The notes: generated by a model not told the origin, from the sequence alone. DNA of 64,000 bases from Rahnella ecdela (GCF_019049625.1 NZ_JAFMOY010000124.1:1-64000), one strand, 5' to 3'. Counted from the stretch's first letter, positions 46,951-57,977 are shown. Numbers and translations: made by a program.

Positions 46951-48213
46951 ATGTCGGTAGCCCTCTCCCCACAGTTTTCTTCCGAACCGCCTCACGACTG
47001 CGACAGTGTGTGGCGTGGTGCCACGCTGGTCACCATGCAGGACGGACATTACAACCTGATTGAAAATGGCGCGATTGCGGTCACCGGCGGCAAAATCGTC
47101 TGGACCGGCACTGTGGCCAGCTGCCCGGATTTTCCTGGTGCAAAAGTGCATGAATTTGAGGGTGGTATCATCACGCCGGGTTTCGTGGATTGTCACACGC
47201 ACCTGGTGTTCGGCGGCGATCGCAGTGCGGAATTTGAACAACGGCTAAATGGTGTAAGTTATGCCGAGATTGCGGCTGCCGGTGGCGGAATTTTATCCAC
47301 TGTCAACGCCACCCGCGAAGCCACTGAAGATGAACTGCTGGCGCAGGCGCTGTTTCGTTTGGAGCCCCTGCTGGCCGAAGGCGTGACCTGCGTTGAGATT
47401 AAATCCGGTTACGGGCTGAGCGTAGAAAGTGAACTCAAAATGCTGCGGGTGATCCGCCGTCTGGGCGTTATGTTGCCGGTCGAGGTGAAATCCACCTGTC
47501 TGGCCGCCCATGCCCTGCCGCCGGAATTCAAAGGGCGTGCTGATGACTATATTGATCTCATCTGCGAAACATTGCTGCCGGTGGTTGCCAGTGAACATCT
47601 GGCTGATGCCGTCGATGCGTTTTGTGAACACCTTGCCTTCTCACCGGCACAGGTTGAGCGGGTGTTTATCGCTGCACAAGCCCTGGGCCTGCCGGTGAAA
47701 TTACACGCCGAGCAACTTTCATCCCTGCATGGCAGCGCTCTGGCAGCGCGGCACCGCGCGTTATCTGCCGATCATCTCGAATACGCTACTGCAGAAGATG
47801 CACAGGTCATGGCCGCGAGCGGCACCGTCGCTGTTTTACTGCCCGGCGCCTATTATTTACTGCGCGAGACGCAATGCCCGCCTGTTGATGAGTTTCGCAA
47901 ATATTGCGTGCCGATGGCGCTGGCCAGTGATGCCAATCCCGGCACATCTCCGGCGCTTTCCCTTCGTCTGATGCTGAACATGGGTTGCACATTGTTCCGC
48001 CTGACGCCGGAAGAAGCGCTGGCCGGGATCACCTGCCACGGTGCACGTGCACTGGGTTTACAGACAACGCATGGCTCGCTGGAAACAGGTAAAGTCGCTG
48101 ATTTCATTCACTGGCCGCTCTCGCGTCCTGCTGAACTGGTTTACTGGCTGGGCGGTCAGTTGCCCTGCACCGTTGTCTTTCGTGGAGAAGTCCGAGGAGA
48201 GTTTCGTTTATGA
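46951..48213 (+). CDS. hutI: Imidazolonepropionase
   Basis: The 420-residue amidohydrolase carries [15 protein letters not shown] (metal HxH), [31 protein letters not shown] and [10 protein letters not shown]. It opens the imidazolone ring to give formimidoylglutamate. The ATG at 46951 follows GGAGTCTGTC; the open frame further upstream runs through the operator. Its stop overlaps the hutG start (ATGA). Confidence 0.95.
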   Translation: MSVALSPQFSSEPPHDCDSVWRGATLVTMQDGHYNLIENGAIAVTGGKIVWTGTVASCPDFPGAKVHEFEGGIITPGFVDCHTHLVFGGDRSAEFEQRLNGVSYAEIAAAGGGILSTVNATREATEDELLAQALFRLEPLLAEGVTCVEIKSGYGLSVESELKMLRVIRRLGVMLPVEVKSTCLAAHALPPEFKGRADDYIDLICETLLPVVASEHLADAVDAFCEHLAFSPAQVERVFIAAQALGLPVKLHAEQLSSLHGSALAARHRALSADHLEYATAEDAQVMAASGTVAVLLPGAYYLLRETQCPPVDEFRKYCVPMALASDANPGTSPALSLRLMLNMGCTLFRLTPEEALAGITCHGARALGLQTTHGSLETGKVADFIHWPLSRPAELVYWLGGQLPCTVVFRGEVRGEFRL

Positions 48214-49046
48214 GCCCGTCTACCGACACTGTTATCGCCGAGCCTTACCAGTTTATCTCCGGCACTGCGCCCCTGTTAATCAGTATTCCCCATGCCGGCA
48301 CACACCTGACGCCGGAAGTCGCCAGCGGCCTGAGTGATGCCGCGCTGCCGCTTTCCGACACCGACTGGCATATTCCGCAGTTGTACGATTTTGCGCGGGC
48401 TATCGGTGCCAGTATTCTGGTCGGTCAGTATTCGCGTTTTGTTATCGACCTGAACCGGCCATCCGACGATAAACCGCTGTATACCACCGCGACAACCGGC
48501 CTGTATCCCGAGACGTTATTTGACGGACGCGATACCTTTAAACCGGGAATGACCCCGACTGATGCACAACGCCAGCTGTATCTTGATCAAATCTGGCAGC
48601 CGTATCATCAGAAAATTCAGGCCGAACTGGCACGCATGAAGCAGGAATTTGGCTATGCATTGCTGTTTGATGCGCACTCCATTGCTTCTGTTATCCCACG
48701 TCTTTTTGAGGGTCAGTTGCCGGATTTAAACCTCGGCACCAACAGCGGCGTAAGCTGCTCACCGGCGCTGAGTGAAATTCTCGAACGAACCTGCCAGCAA
48801 CAAACCCGCTTCAGCCATGTGCTGAATGGCCGTTTTAAAGGCGGCTATATCACACGTGCTTACGGCCAGCCGGACAGGGATATTCACGCCGTTCAGCTTG
48901 AGCTCGCACAGGTAAATTACATGGAGGAGATCGAGCCGTTCGCCTTTGCGCCTGATAAGGCGGCTGAACTCCAGGAGTTGCTGAAGCAGTTGCTGGAGGG
49001 GATGGTGAGATGGGGAGAAGATGCTTATAAACTGGGCGCTGTTTAA
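48210..49046 (+). CDS. hutG: N-formylglutamate deformylase
   Basis: The 278-residue protein has the FGase pattern [17 protein letters not shown], the zinc-associated [30 protein letters not shown] and [11 protein letters not shown]. It releases formate and glutamate, completing the HutF/HutG route. It is coupled to hutI by a 4-base overlap. Repeat copy B begins 27 bases after the stop. Confidence 0.94.
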   Translation: MSPSTDTVIAEPYQFISGTAPLLISIPHAGTHLTPEVASGLSDAALPLSDTDWHIPQLYDFARAIGASILVGQYSRFVIDLNRPSDDKPLYTTATTGLYPETLFDGRDTFKPGMTPTDAQRQLYLDQIWQPYHQKIQAELARMKQEFGYALLFDAHSIASVIPRLFEGQLPDLNLGTNSGVSCSPALSEILERTCQQQTRFSHVLNGRFKGGYITRAYGQPDRDIHAVQLELAQVNYMEEIEPFAFAPDKAAELQELLKQLLEGMVRWGEDAYKLGAV

Positions 49047-49072
49047 TCTCGCTTTTCGCTGACCGCTAAGGT

Positions 49073-49627
49073 TTGATCGAGATTATTTCGGTTTCTCAAT
49101 TGCGGTTATCACTCGGTCTTTCGCGCCGAAACCGCCCAAAAGAGGCCAGGACGGCCTCTCTTGGATCTCTCCCGTCTTTTCACTGCGCGCTTCCGCAGGC
49201 ACGACGGACATATTCTGGTGCATCAGTGAGTGGCGCAAAATGTCATCGCTGCGCGATTCCCTCATTTCAGGCTTCGAGCCTCTGGTCTCGAACCGTTCAT
49301 TCGGTGCCATTTTTGAGCACGCCAATGCACTTATCCAAAAGATAAATCCATTCCGTTTTTGAATTTAAGATCGTGCGGGCGTTTCAGAAATCTTGCTGAA
49401 CGGAGCGGCTTCGAGACCTGTGGCTCGAAGACCGAGAGAGGGAACCGCGCAGCGGCAAGATTTCCAGCCTGTCACTGCGATACCTGAAACATAGCCAGCG
49501 AGCGAAGCGCGTGTTGAGAAAGCGAGGGGAAATCCAAAAGGGGAAAAGCACTTTCCCCTTTTGGGCGGTTTCGGCGCAGCACGTCAAGTGATCACCGCTA
49601 TTAAGAAACCGAAATCATCTCGATCAA
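49073..49627. repeat. Mosaic intergenic repeat, copy B, with 70-bp terminal inverted repeats
   Basis: The ends 49073-49141 and 49558-49627 are imperfect inverted copies of each other. Inside lie the core inverted pair (about 49181-49200 and 49484-49511) and a module at 49383-49474 nearly identical, in reverse, to 62771-62865. A 13-bp perfect hairpin (CCAAAAGGGGAAA) is at 49534-49564. No credible gene is present. It fills the gap between convergent hutG and bcsC. Confidence 0.85.
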
Positions 49628-49712
49628 GCCACCGCTGCAAACGTTCTGCCCCTCGCTGCAAGCGAGAAAAACCTCGCGCCAGCGAAAAAACGCCCTAATG
49701 CCCGGTCTGGCA

Positions 49713-52700
49713 TTACTTAAAGTCCGCATAGGGTACTAACGGTTCCGGCGGCATATCCAGATCACCCTGCCAGCCGCTCATCGAATATCTCGCGTACAGC
49801 AGGAAATGGCTTGGTGTGTAATCTTTTGCCTGCTGAATGTCGATACCGCCGCCGACCGTCCAGTGGGAGCTGACCCGGCGTTCCACCAGTGCCTGCAAGG
49901 TGTAACCAAAGCCAGAACCACTGCTGCCAGTTTCGATAGCGCTTTTATCCGGTAACGAATCCGGGATCAGGTTTTGGATAGGATACCGCTTTTGGTCACT
50001 GGTCGAAGAACGCGACCAGGATACCGAGCCGCCCAGTTGCCATGACCAGTTCTCAGTGCGCTGGCGATAATTGACCGGCACGGAAAGCGAGAAATATTGC
50101 TGCGGACTGTAATAACCGCCCTGTCCCAATGTATAGCCGCTGAGATCTTTCTGGTAATGCCAGACCATCGAACTCAGGCCGACGGTCGCCCGGCGGTTAT
50201 CCTCGTTAATGACCTTGTAGTAATAACCGCCCATCAGGCGCTCACGGGTATTGTCTTCGACATTTTTACCGGTGAGCTGATGCGCACTCAGGTCTGCCCA
50301 GACGCCGTTTGCCAGCCCCTGATCGTAACTTAAACCCAGGCTGCCTCCGGTAGCGATAACACCACCCCAGGTCGTACCGGTACCCGGATCTTTTGCGCCG
50401 GCAAACGAGAGTAATGAGCTGGAAACAGGACGGCGGGAGACGGTTGTCGTCCAGCCAATCTGGTCCCAGTCACCGCTGTAAGCCAGTCCGCCGACCCAGT
50501 TAACGACCGGGAAACCCAGCGGCGTGGTGCCCAGGTCCCCTTTCCATTTGTCGTTTTCCCAGCCTGCGCCCAGACTGAGTCCATTGGCCGTCTGGCTGCG
50601 GTAACTGCGGCAGTTCTGATCACTACAGGTACCGAAGCTCGCTTCATAATTGCCGTTTTCATTGTCAAAAGTTCCGGCATCCATGCGCACCCAGTCGGCA
50701 CGCAGGAATCCGCGTCCCTGATAAACCGGCATATCAGCCTGGAACATGGTGGTGTTCGCCGTGAGATCTGATTTACCCGGTGTTCCGCTCGAGGTCCAGG
50801 AATCAGTATCCACGGTAAAATTCACATCCTGCTGGCGGTACAAGTCGTGCGCGTCAGTACGAATGCCACGTTTGAGCCAGTCATCACCGGCATTGTTACG
50901 CGTCAGTCGCGTATAACCGTCGTTGTCCTGCGGCACTTTATCGGTGATCCCGCTGGCGACCATCGCCTGCTGATAATCCTGCAATGCCTGTTTCGGCTGA
51001 CCGAGCTGTTGTTCAACATTGGCAGCGTTACGATAAATCAGGGCTTTGTCCTGCCCGGCGGGTTGTGATGCGGCGGCAACTTTCAGCGGCTGTAACAGTG
51101 ACCCCGCTCTGGTGGTTTCACCAACATCCAGCCACGCCATTGCTACGCGGCGCTGCTGATTAAGACTCAGCCCCTGCAGATTGGCCTGTTGTAATTCCTG
51201 TTTTGCCTGCGCGGTATTCCCTGCCGCCAGCGAGGCATCTATCGCGGTCAGTGTTTTGTCCAGCCGGATACGCTGCGCCATTTCACGCATGTTGTCGTCC
51301 CATTTGGCTTGCGGCAAGGTGTGCAGATGACGCAATGCCGCATCATCTCGATCCGAACCGGAGAGATAGAGGGAATAGGCGTAAACCTGTTGGGAGTCGG
51401 AAGGATGCTTCGCAGCAAATTGCGCAAAAACGGCGTCAGCTTTGTCCGGTTCGCCCGCTTCCCTCAGCGCATCAGCATAATGGTACGTCGCCCAGACATC
51501 GTCCGGATCCAGCTTCAGAACCTGCTCATAGCGGTTTGCTGCCTGATTCCAGTTGCGTTCCGAGGCGTATTTTTCCGCCTGCGCAGTGACAATGTCACTT
51601 TGAAGGCCGCGCTGTTTGTCACTGAGTTTTGCCCGCGATGCCGCCGGTAAAGCGTTGATGTAATCGAGGGCTTTTTGCGGCGACTGTCGCTGGTAAATAT
51701 TTGCCAGCCCGCGCTGGGCGCTGCTGTTATCCCGTTCAAGCATCAGCGCGCGGCGATACGCCTGTTCTGCCAGCGGATCGTTTTTACGCGCCACCGCCAC
51801 ATCACCCAAACCGATCGGAGCCCACGGATCACGCGGGTCGAGGCGCTGCGCCTGCTGATAGGCAGATTCGGCCTGTCCGAGCTGACCGGCTTTCAGGGCT
51901 TTGTCGCCCTGATCAATTTTCAGCCAGTAGCTGTTGGTCTGGATCAGGCTGGTCCATTTACCGGCGTTATAGCTGTCAGTTTCCGCCGCTTTAGCACGTT
52001 CGAACATCGTCAGTGCCTGCTGGCGGTTACCGGCGCGGGAATAGGCCAGCCCCATTGCGCCCAGCACTTCGGCGTCATTCGGCGTAGCCTGTAAAGCCTG
52101 TTTCAGCGGCGCAATTGCACCGGTTGAACCCCCTTTTTCAATCTGGGCCAGACCACGGATACGCGCCTGATAACGCGGATCAGCCAGTAATCCCTGCTGA
52201 CGCTGCAACTCCTGCTGCGCCGCGATGACCTGCGGGCCGGTATCGAAGGTGGCAATAAACTGCTGCAAAGCATCAACACTGGCATTGCTCACAGGCTGGT
52301 CTTTAATGCGCGCCAGCCATAAATCCGCGGCAGGAGAACGCCCTTCGTTGGTGGCGGCAATCTGTTTAATCAGCCCCACGGCTTTGGCATTATCACCCTG
52401 TTCAAAGGCCATCTGCGCCAGTTGCAGCCGAAGTTGTACATCGCCGGGATACTGGTTATTCAGCGCCTGAAGCTGCGCCTGAGCGCGCGCCTTTTGACCC
52501 GGAAGACGGGCAACCAGCTGCCAGTATTCAACGGCCAGATCCAACGTCGGTGGCTGACTACCAAAAAGTTCATCGTACTGCGCTTTGGCTTCATCCAGCC
52601 GCCCCGCCGTTGCCAGCAAACGCGTCTGTTGCAGCTTTTGCTGCATCTCTGGTGAAGCAATTTTCAGGCTGAGCGCTGCTTGCCGGTAATCGTCAGAACC

Positions 52701-53003
52701 GGGAGCGACTTGTTTGATTTTTTCGAGCTGTTGCTGCGCTTTGGCCTGATCGCCTTCACGCAGAAGCAGACGCAGACGGGCCGACAGCACTTTAGGGTTT
52801 TGCGGATCCATCAGTTCGAGGCGGAACAGCGACTGTCGCACCAAATCATCCTGATGACTGGCCTCCCCAACCCGCACCTGCTCCAGCAGCCACTGTTCGG
52901 GGGAAACCACCGGCGCTGAAATGGCAGGCGCAGCCAGCAGAACCAGCCCCAAGGTCAGGGCCAGCCGGTTGAAAGGAAAACGCATCTTGGGACAGGTGTT
53001 CAC
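49713..53003 (-). CDS. bcsC: Cellulose synthase outer-membrane subunit BcsC
   Basis: The 1096-residue protein has a signal peptide (ending near APAISA), a long tetratricopeptide-repeat region (about 40-760) rich in Ala, Gln and Leu, and a C-terminal beta-barrel domain (about 780-1090). It forms the periplasmic scaffold and outer-membrane pore for cellulose. I start it at the GTG at 53003, which follows AGGAATAAGCAC; an in-frame ATG at 53024 lies inside bcsB and lacks a ribosome site. It is somewhat shorter than the E. coli protein (about 1150). It follows bcsB with a gap of four bases, with no bcsZ between. Confidence 0.93.
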   Translation of the reverse strand: MNTCPKMRFPFNRLALTLGLVLLAAPAISAPVVSPEQWLLEQVRVGEASHQDDLVRQSLFRLELMDPQNPKVLSARLRLLLREGDQAKAQQQLEKIKQVAPGSDDYRQAALSLKIASPEMQQKLQQTRLLATAGRLDEAKAQYDELFGSQPPTLDLAVEYWQLVARLPGQKARAQAQLQALNNQYPGDVQLRLQLAQMAFEQGDNAKAVGLIKQIAATNEGRSPAADLWLARIKDQPVSNASVDALQQFIATFDTGPQVIAAQQELQRQQGLLADPRYQARIRGLAQIEKGGSTGAIAPLKQALQATPNDAEVLGAMGLAYSRAGNRQQALTMFERAKAAETDSYNAGKWTSLIQTNSYWLKIDQGDKALKAGQLGQAESAYQQAQRLDPRDPWAPIGLGDVAVARKNDPLAEQAYRRALMLERDNSSAQRGLANIYQRQSPQKALDYINALPAASRAKLSDKQRGLQSDIVTAQAEKYASERNWNQAANRYEQVLKLDPDDVWATYHYADALREAGEPDKADAVFAQFAAKHPSDSQQVYAYSLYLSGSDRDDAALRHLHTLPQAKWDDNMREMAQRIRLDKTLTAIDASLAAGNTAQAKQELQQANLQGLSLNQQRRVAMAWLDVGETTRAGSLLQPLKVAAASQPAGQDKALIYRNAANVEQQLGQPKQALQDYQQAMVASGITDKVPQDNDGYTRLTRNNAGDDWLKRGIRTDAHDLYRQQDVNFTVDTDSWTSSGTPGKSDLTANTTMFQADMPVYQGRGFLRADWVRMDAGTFDNENGNYEASFGTCSDQNCRSYRSQTANGLSLGAGWENDKWKGDLGTTPLGFPVVNWVGGLAYSGDWDQIGWTTTVSRRPVSSSLLSFAGAKDPGTGTTWGGVIATGGSLGLSYDQGLANGVWADLSAHQLTGKNVEDNTRERLMGGYYYKVINEDNRRATVGLSSMVWHYQKDLSGYTLGQGGYYSPQQYFSLSVPVNYRQRTENWSWQLGGSVSWSRSSTSDQKRYPIQNLIPDSLPDKSAIETGSSGSGFGYTLQALVERRVSSHWTVGGGIDIQQAKDYTPSHFLLYARYSMSGWQGDLDMPPEPLVPYADFK

Positions 53004-53007
53004 GTGC

Positions 53008-55365
53008 TTATTCCTGATCATCATCAGACAGACGACGACGCGCCAGAGAACGCAGGCCGGTCCACAACAGAATCGCAGCCAGCAGCACCACGATAACCGC
53101 CATTACCGCCAGCAGAACCGGATGTGTAGCCAGCGCATTCCATACGCGTTCCCACCACGGCAGATGGCCGACGTAGTATGTCTCGCCGACTCTCAGGCTG
53201 CTGACACCGGAATCACGTACCACGGCCACCGAGCCAAAGACCTGCGCCCGTTGTTTGGTGTCCTGCATCGACGTGTTAAGCATTTCAAAGGCTTGCGGGC
53301 TATTGGCCATCAGCGCGACCACGCTGCGCTGGTCGAAATACGGTGATTGCAAACCGACAACGGCGGCAATCGGGCCCTGCGCCGTAATTTGCGAACGGGT
53401 ATCTACCTGAGCATCGCTCGCCGGTGCGGTATTCTCCGGCAACGGAGTCTGGCGGATTGGCGTATTCACGGCGTCGCGCGCGGCGGTCATCAGCAGATTG
53501 GCCTTTTTGTCATCGCGCATACTGTCGTCACGCAGACCTTCCGGCAGGCTGCCGATCACCAGTAAATCAGCATCCGTCGATTTCGCTTTCGCGGTGTCTT
53601 CGGTCAGCCCGACGCCCAGCGCCGGATAACCGGTGAGCGCACCAATATTGCCCATTGCGTCAAGCAGCGTGGTCAGCTGAACCGGTTGCGGTTGCGGCTG
53701 AACCAGCACCAGGGTTTGGGACAAGTCAGCCATGCGGCTGAACGGGAAACCGGCATTGGCAAACGCGCGCAAATCAGGCATCGCCATAAAGTGGCGGTAA
53801 CCAGAGAAGTCGATGGTAGAACTGTCGTCAATCACCACATGATTGGGCACCGTGGTATAGGTTTCGCAGCGACCTTCCGTGCCGCTGGCCAGCAGCGAGG
53901 TGTAGTCGAAATCAAAGCGCATCTGGTTGACCGCTCCGAGCTTCAGCGCCGGAATATTCAGGTCTTTACTGCCGTCCAGCAACCCCTGCAAAAGAGAAAG
54001 ACGCAACAGCTGTGAATCCTGATCGTGACCGGTTTTAAGTGTCAGATCCTGCACAAACTGGTTGTTCAGGCTGATGCTCAGTCGCGAAGTGTTTTTCAGC
54101 TGCGGCGACGTATAACGATATTTAAGACGCATATCGATACCGGTGCTGTTGATGAGGAACAAGTCCGGCGGCAGGTTGATATTCAGGGTGATCGGGTTCG
54201 GCTGAATGCCGTCTGTCTGCAACTGTTCGGCGTACTGTTTCAGTTCACCGAAATTCATCGGACGGTCAGTGCGCACCCAGTTTGGTGCGTCATACGGCTG
54301 GCGCGGCTGAACCTGGTCTACATTATCCACGCCGATGGTTTCGCCACGGAAAAGAATGTTCCCCTGCGCGATGCCTTTCACCGCCGTCAGCAAATCTTTG
54401 TCATCACGCCCTAAAATCAGCAGCATTTTGACGTAAGGATTGTCCGGGCGACTGACCATCTGCACCACCGGCCCTTTCACCGGCGGCATGTCTTTGAGGA
54501 AATCCGGGCGTTTGTCGTTAGTGGCAAAGACGACTGCATGGCTGTCCGGCAGCTGGTTGTAAAGCGTCGGGAACGACTGGCCACGCCACTGCGCTTTGGT
54601 ACCGAACCACGAGGCCAGAATAGCTGCTGCCTGTTGCTGGGTAGCATCCGGCGAAGCCGCAAAGACCATGGGTAAATCCAGCGGACGACTGTCACGCGCA
54701 TCAAAGAACGGCACCGGAAAATGCGCCAGATCGTTGCTCAGCGGCAGTTTCTGATATTGCAGGCTCAGCGAACTGCCTTTGCCGATTTCCAGCCACAGCG
54801 TGGTGTTGGCCGGGTTTTCACACACATTCTGATAATGGCCGATAAATTCAAGGCGGATGCGGTTGAAGTCCGTGACATAGCGCGGATCAATCGCCATCTG
54901 TAAGTGATTTTTCTTACCCAACTGGTCTTTGTCGATCACCTCAACGCCCATCAGCTGGTCATTGAGATATACCTTAAGATGCGACTGAACCGGAATAAGC
55001 GACGGAGACGGCGTGAATTCAAGATTCAGCATGGCCTGGGTCACGACTTCGTCACTGCGCACCCCGAATTCAATCTGTCCGTTAGGCTGAATGCCGCGCA
55101 GGGTAATCGCCCCCGGGGTAGGTGCAACGTCTGCAAAAGGCAGCGTGACATTACGCACCGGCGCGCCCGGAATAATCATCGGATTGACCGCTGGTGCCAC
55201 CACCGGTAACGTCAACTGAGGTGCCACAACGGTGTTTTCCGGCGTGACTGCCGGAGCGGGCTGATTAGCTGCACCCGCTGTCGCACTGAAGGCCGGAGCC
55301 GCTGAACCCATCGCCAATGACATCAAAGCGGATGCCATCAAAATTGTTAGAGGGAGTCTTTTCAT
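53008..55365 (-). CDS. bcsB: Cellulose synthase regulatory subunit BcsB
   Basis: The 785-residue periplasmic protein has a signal peptide and two carbohydrate-binding/flavodoxin-like repeats. The C-terminal membrane anchor (about 748-772, VLLAVMAVIVVLLAAILLW) docks on BcsA. It guides the glucan through the periplasm. Length agrees with E. coli (779). Its start overlaps the bcsA stop (TAATG), showing coupling. Confidence 0.94.
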   Translation of the reverse strand: MKRLPLTILMASALMSLAMGSAAPAFSATAGAANQPAPAVTPENTVVAPQLTLPVVAPAVNPMIIPGAPVRNVTLPFADVAPTPGAITLRGIQPNGQIEFGVRSDEVVTQAMLNLEFTPSPSLIPVQSHLKVYLNDQLMGVEVIDKDQLGKKNHLQMAIDPRYVTDFNRIRLEFIGHYQNVCENPANTTLWLEIGKGSSLSLQYQKLPLSNDLAHFPVPFFDARDSRPLDLPMVFAASPDATQQQAAAILASWFGTKAQWRGQSFPTLYNQLPDSHAVVFATNDKRPDFLKDMPPVKGPVVQMVSRPDNPYVKMLLILGRDDKDLLTAVKGIAQGNILFRGETIGVDNVDQVQPRQPYDAPNWVRTDRPMNFGELKQYAEQLQTDGIQPNPITLNINLPPDLFLINSTGIDMRLKYRYTSPQLKNTSRLSISLNNQFVQDLTLKTGHDQDSQLLRLSLLQGLLDGSKDLNIPALKLGAVNQMRFDFDYTSLLASGTEGRCETYTTVPNHVVIDDSSTIDFSGYRHFMAMPDLRAFANAGFPFSRMADLSQTLVLVQPQPQPVQLTTLLDAMGNIGALTGYPALGVGLTEDTAKAKSTDADLLVIGSLPEGLRDDSMRDDKKANLLMTAARDAVNTPIRQTPLPENTAPASDAQVDTRSQITAQGPIAAVVGLQSPYFDQRSVVALMANSPQAFEMLNTSMQDTKQRAQVFGSVAVVRDSGVSSLRVGETYYVGHLPWWERVWNALATHPVLLAVMAVIVVLLAAILLWTGLRSLARRRLSDDDQE

Positions 55366-57977
55366 TATTTCGTCATCATCAGGTTGGGTTCATCAGGCTG
55401 AACGGACAGCGGTGGATTTCGCGGCGCAAAAGACAGCAACCAGCCGCCAAACGACTGGGTGCGGGAGGCCAGCGGGCGTATGCGTTGCGGGGCAATATCC
55501 AGCATCCGCATATAGCCACGGATACCGAGACCCAGCACTTCCCGCAGGCTTTCCATCGGTTTATCTTCAGGGAAACTGTCTTCGCGCAATACCCAGCTGT
55601 CAGCACGGGCAAAAGTACATTGAATGAAATCGATGTGTTGTTGTGTGGTTAACGGCAGAAGCTGCATCCCCATGCTGGTGCCAAATACACGGCTGATTTG
55701 CATCGGGAAGGTGTATTCCTGTTGACCGCGATGCAACAGTAACGTGACGTTGTCACCGGCATTGAACTGGCTGGCACTTTCGGTTTCCAGTCCTACGCCG
55801 TTGTCAGAGTAGTCCTGCACGGTACAGACATAAATGTGGCCGTCCGGTTTTAACAGCGACGCCGGCATTCTTGCTTCGACACGGTGCGCCTGACGTACCT
55901 GTTTCGATTCAAACGCTACCGCAATCGCCCCGCCGAGAATAATCATGTTGTAAATCACCCACGCCATACTCACCAGCACGGTCAGGATTTCATCCGGGCG
56001 ACCATAAATAATGCGGTAAATGCCGAAGAACATTCCGGCCAGATTGAGCAGCATCAGGATCTGATACGGGCGGCTGATTTTCCAGTCAACGTAGGCGTGT
56101 TTGTTCAGGCCACCCTTTGCCGTGACATTGAATTTACCGGCATGCGGATTAAACAGTGCCACGGTGGTTGGCCTTGCGATATACCACGCCAGCACGGTTT
56201 CGTAGATTTCATTCCAGAAGGAATGGCGGTATTTCCCCTGCACGCGGGAATTGGTCAGGCTGGCGTGGATCATGTGTGGCAGAACATACAGCGCAATCGC
56301 AACCGCCGGGGCATAAATGATGTAGGCGTGTAATAACAGAAACGCCAGCGGCGCAGTGAGGAAGATAAGCCGCGGGATCCCTGCCAGGAAGTGCATCATG
56401 GCGTTGGCATAACACAGCCGTTGCGCCAGTTTCAGCCCTTTACCAAACAACGGATTATCGAGGCGGAAAATCTGCACCATGCCCCGCGCCCAGCGAATAC
56501 GCTGGCTGACGTGGGCGGAAAGACTTTCTGTCGCCAGTCCCGCAGCCTGTGGGATACGAATATACGCCGAGCTGTAACCGTGGCGGTGCATACGCAGCGA
56601 GGTGTGGGCATCTTCGGTCACGGTTTCCACCGCAATACCGCCGATTTCATCGAGCACATCGCGGCGTAACACGGCGCAGGAACCGCAGAAGAAACTGGCA
56701 TCCCACAGGTCGTTGCCGTCCTGCACCAACCCGTAAAACAGTTCCCCTTCGTTCGGTGTACGTCGCATACGTCCCAGATTTCGTTCAAACGGATCCGGCG
56801 AGAAAAAGTGATGCGGCGTCTGCATCATGCTGAGTTTTTTATCTTTGAAGAACCAGCCGACGGTCAGCTGCAGGAAAGAACGTGTCGGCACGTGGTCGCA
56901 GTCAAAAATCGCCACCAGCTCACTTTTCGCCTGTTTGAGCGCGTTGTTGATGTTACCGGCTTTGGCGTGTTCATGCGTTTCACGCGCAATATATTTGATG
57001 CCGATTTCATGGGCAAAATCGGCGAATTCCTGACGGTTACCGTCATCGAGCAGATAAATAGTCAGCTTTTCACGTGGCCAGTCCAGCCCGAGCGCCGCAT
57101 ACAGCGTCGGTTTCACCACGCTGAGATCTTCGTTATAGGTCGGGATCAGCAGGTCGACCGTCGGCCAGGTCGAGACATCTTCCGGCATCGGCACCGGTTT
57201 ACGGTTTAGCGGCCAGATAGTCTGAATATACCCGAGCACCAGAACGGTCCAGGAATAGGTTTCAGCACCCAGCAGCAGTAACCCGCAAATCAGGCTCAGT
57301 GGATCTTCCCAGTTCAGCGTCGAAGTGTAGCGCCACCATAGATAACGGCAGGAAATGGTCAGCGACAGAACAATCATCATCAGCGCCGGGAAACGCCCCG
57401 GAATGCGCCGGATAATCATCGCAATGCTCCACAACAGCACCACGAAAATAAACTGAGCAAGGTAGCCAAAAGGCTGAGAAATACAGAACATCGCCAGCGT
57501 AAAGGCCACCAGCCCCGCCATCAGCATCAGAATGCGTCTTCCCACACGATTCATTTTGCCGATACGCCGCGTGATACGCATTTCCAGCGGACTTTGCGTG
57601 ACCTGTTTTGGCAGAGATTCCAGCCAGTTGTGCGCTTTTTCACGCAGCTTTTGCGGCCACTGAGTATAAACGATGCCTCCGCGGGTTTTACCGGCAGGGA
57701 TAATAATCAGCAACCACAGGCTCTGAACTATGTAACGCAGCGGATCGGCCAGACGCACGCATGAAGGGGAAATTTGCGGATACCACCGGGTGCGTTGCGT
57801 CCCAACACGCTGCCAGGCAGGAGATTCAAAACGCAGAAACAGCCAGCACAGCGCCACACAAAAAATCATAACGCCGCAAGCCAGGCGGGAAGAGTTTGCC
57901 TGCCGGTAACGACGGTAACGGTGCTGCAATTCCTGCATCACCGGGGGCACAAAAAAAACGTTCAGCAGGCCGTTCAT
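55365..57977 (-). CDS. bcsA: Cellulose synthase catalytic subunit BcsA
   Basis: The 870-residue inner-membrane glycosyltransferase (GT2) has the expected DDG, DCD, TED and QRIRW motifs. The C-terminal PilZ domain carries HRVEAR (RxxxR) and DYSDNGVGLE (DxSxxG), the cyclic di-GMP binding residues. Several hydrophobic helices flank the catalytic domain. It polymerises UDP-glucose to cellulose when c-di-GMP is bound. It overlaps bcsQ by four bases. Confidence 0.96.
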   Translation of the reverse strand: MNGLLNVFFVPPVMQELQHRYRRYRQANSSRLACGVMIFCVALCWLFLRFESPAWQRVGTQRTRWYPQISPSCVRLADPLRYIVQSLWLLIIIPAGKTRGGIVYTQWPQKLREKAHNWLESLPKQVTQSPLEMRITRRIGKMNRVGRRILMLMAGLVAFTLAMFCISQPFGYLAQFIFVVLLWSIAMIIRRIPGRFPALMMIVLSLTISCRYLWWRYTSTLNWEDPLSLICGLLLLGAETYSWTVLVLGYIQTIWPLNRKPVPMPEDVSTWPTVDLLIPTYNEDLSVVKPTLYAALGLDWPREKLTIYLLDDGNRQEFADFAHEIGIKYIARETHEHAKAGNINNALKQAKSELVAIFDCDHVPTRSFLQLTVGWFFKDKKLSMMQTPHHFFSPDPFERNLGRMRRTPNEGELFYGLVQDGNDLWDASFFCGSCAVLRRDVLDEIGGIAVETVTEDAHTSLRMHRHGYSSAYIRIPQAAGLATESLSAHVSQRIRWARGMVQIFRLDNPLFGKGLKLAQRLCYANAMMHFLAGIPRLIFLTAPLAFLLLHAYIIYAPAVAIALYVLPHMIHASLTNSRVQGKYRHSFWNEIYETVLAWYIARPTTVALFNPHAGKFNVTAKGGLNKHAYVDWKISRPYQILMLLNLAGMFFGIYRIIYGRPDEILTVLVSMAWVIYNMIILGGAIAVAFESKQVRQAHRVEARMPASLLKPDGHIYVCTVQDYSDNGVGLETESASQFNAGDNVTLLLHRGQQEYTFPMQISRVFGTSMGMQLLPLTTQQHIDFIQCTFARADSWVLREDSFPEDKPMESLREVLGLGIRGYMRMLDIAPQRIRPLASRTQSFGGWLLSFAPRNPPLSVQPDEPNLMMTK

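Noticed and set aside
49083-49587. Small open frames inside repeat B, such as 49083-49325 and 49384-49587, as genes
   Set aside because: They follow the repeat modules in either orientation, lack ribosome sites and are not preserved between copies.
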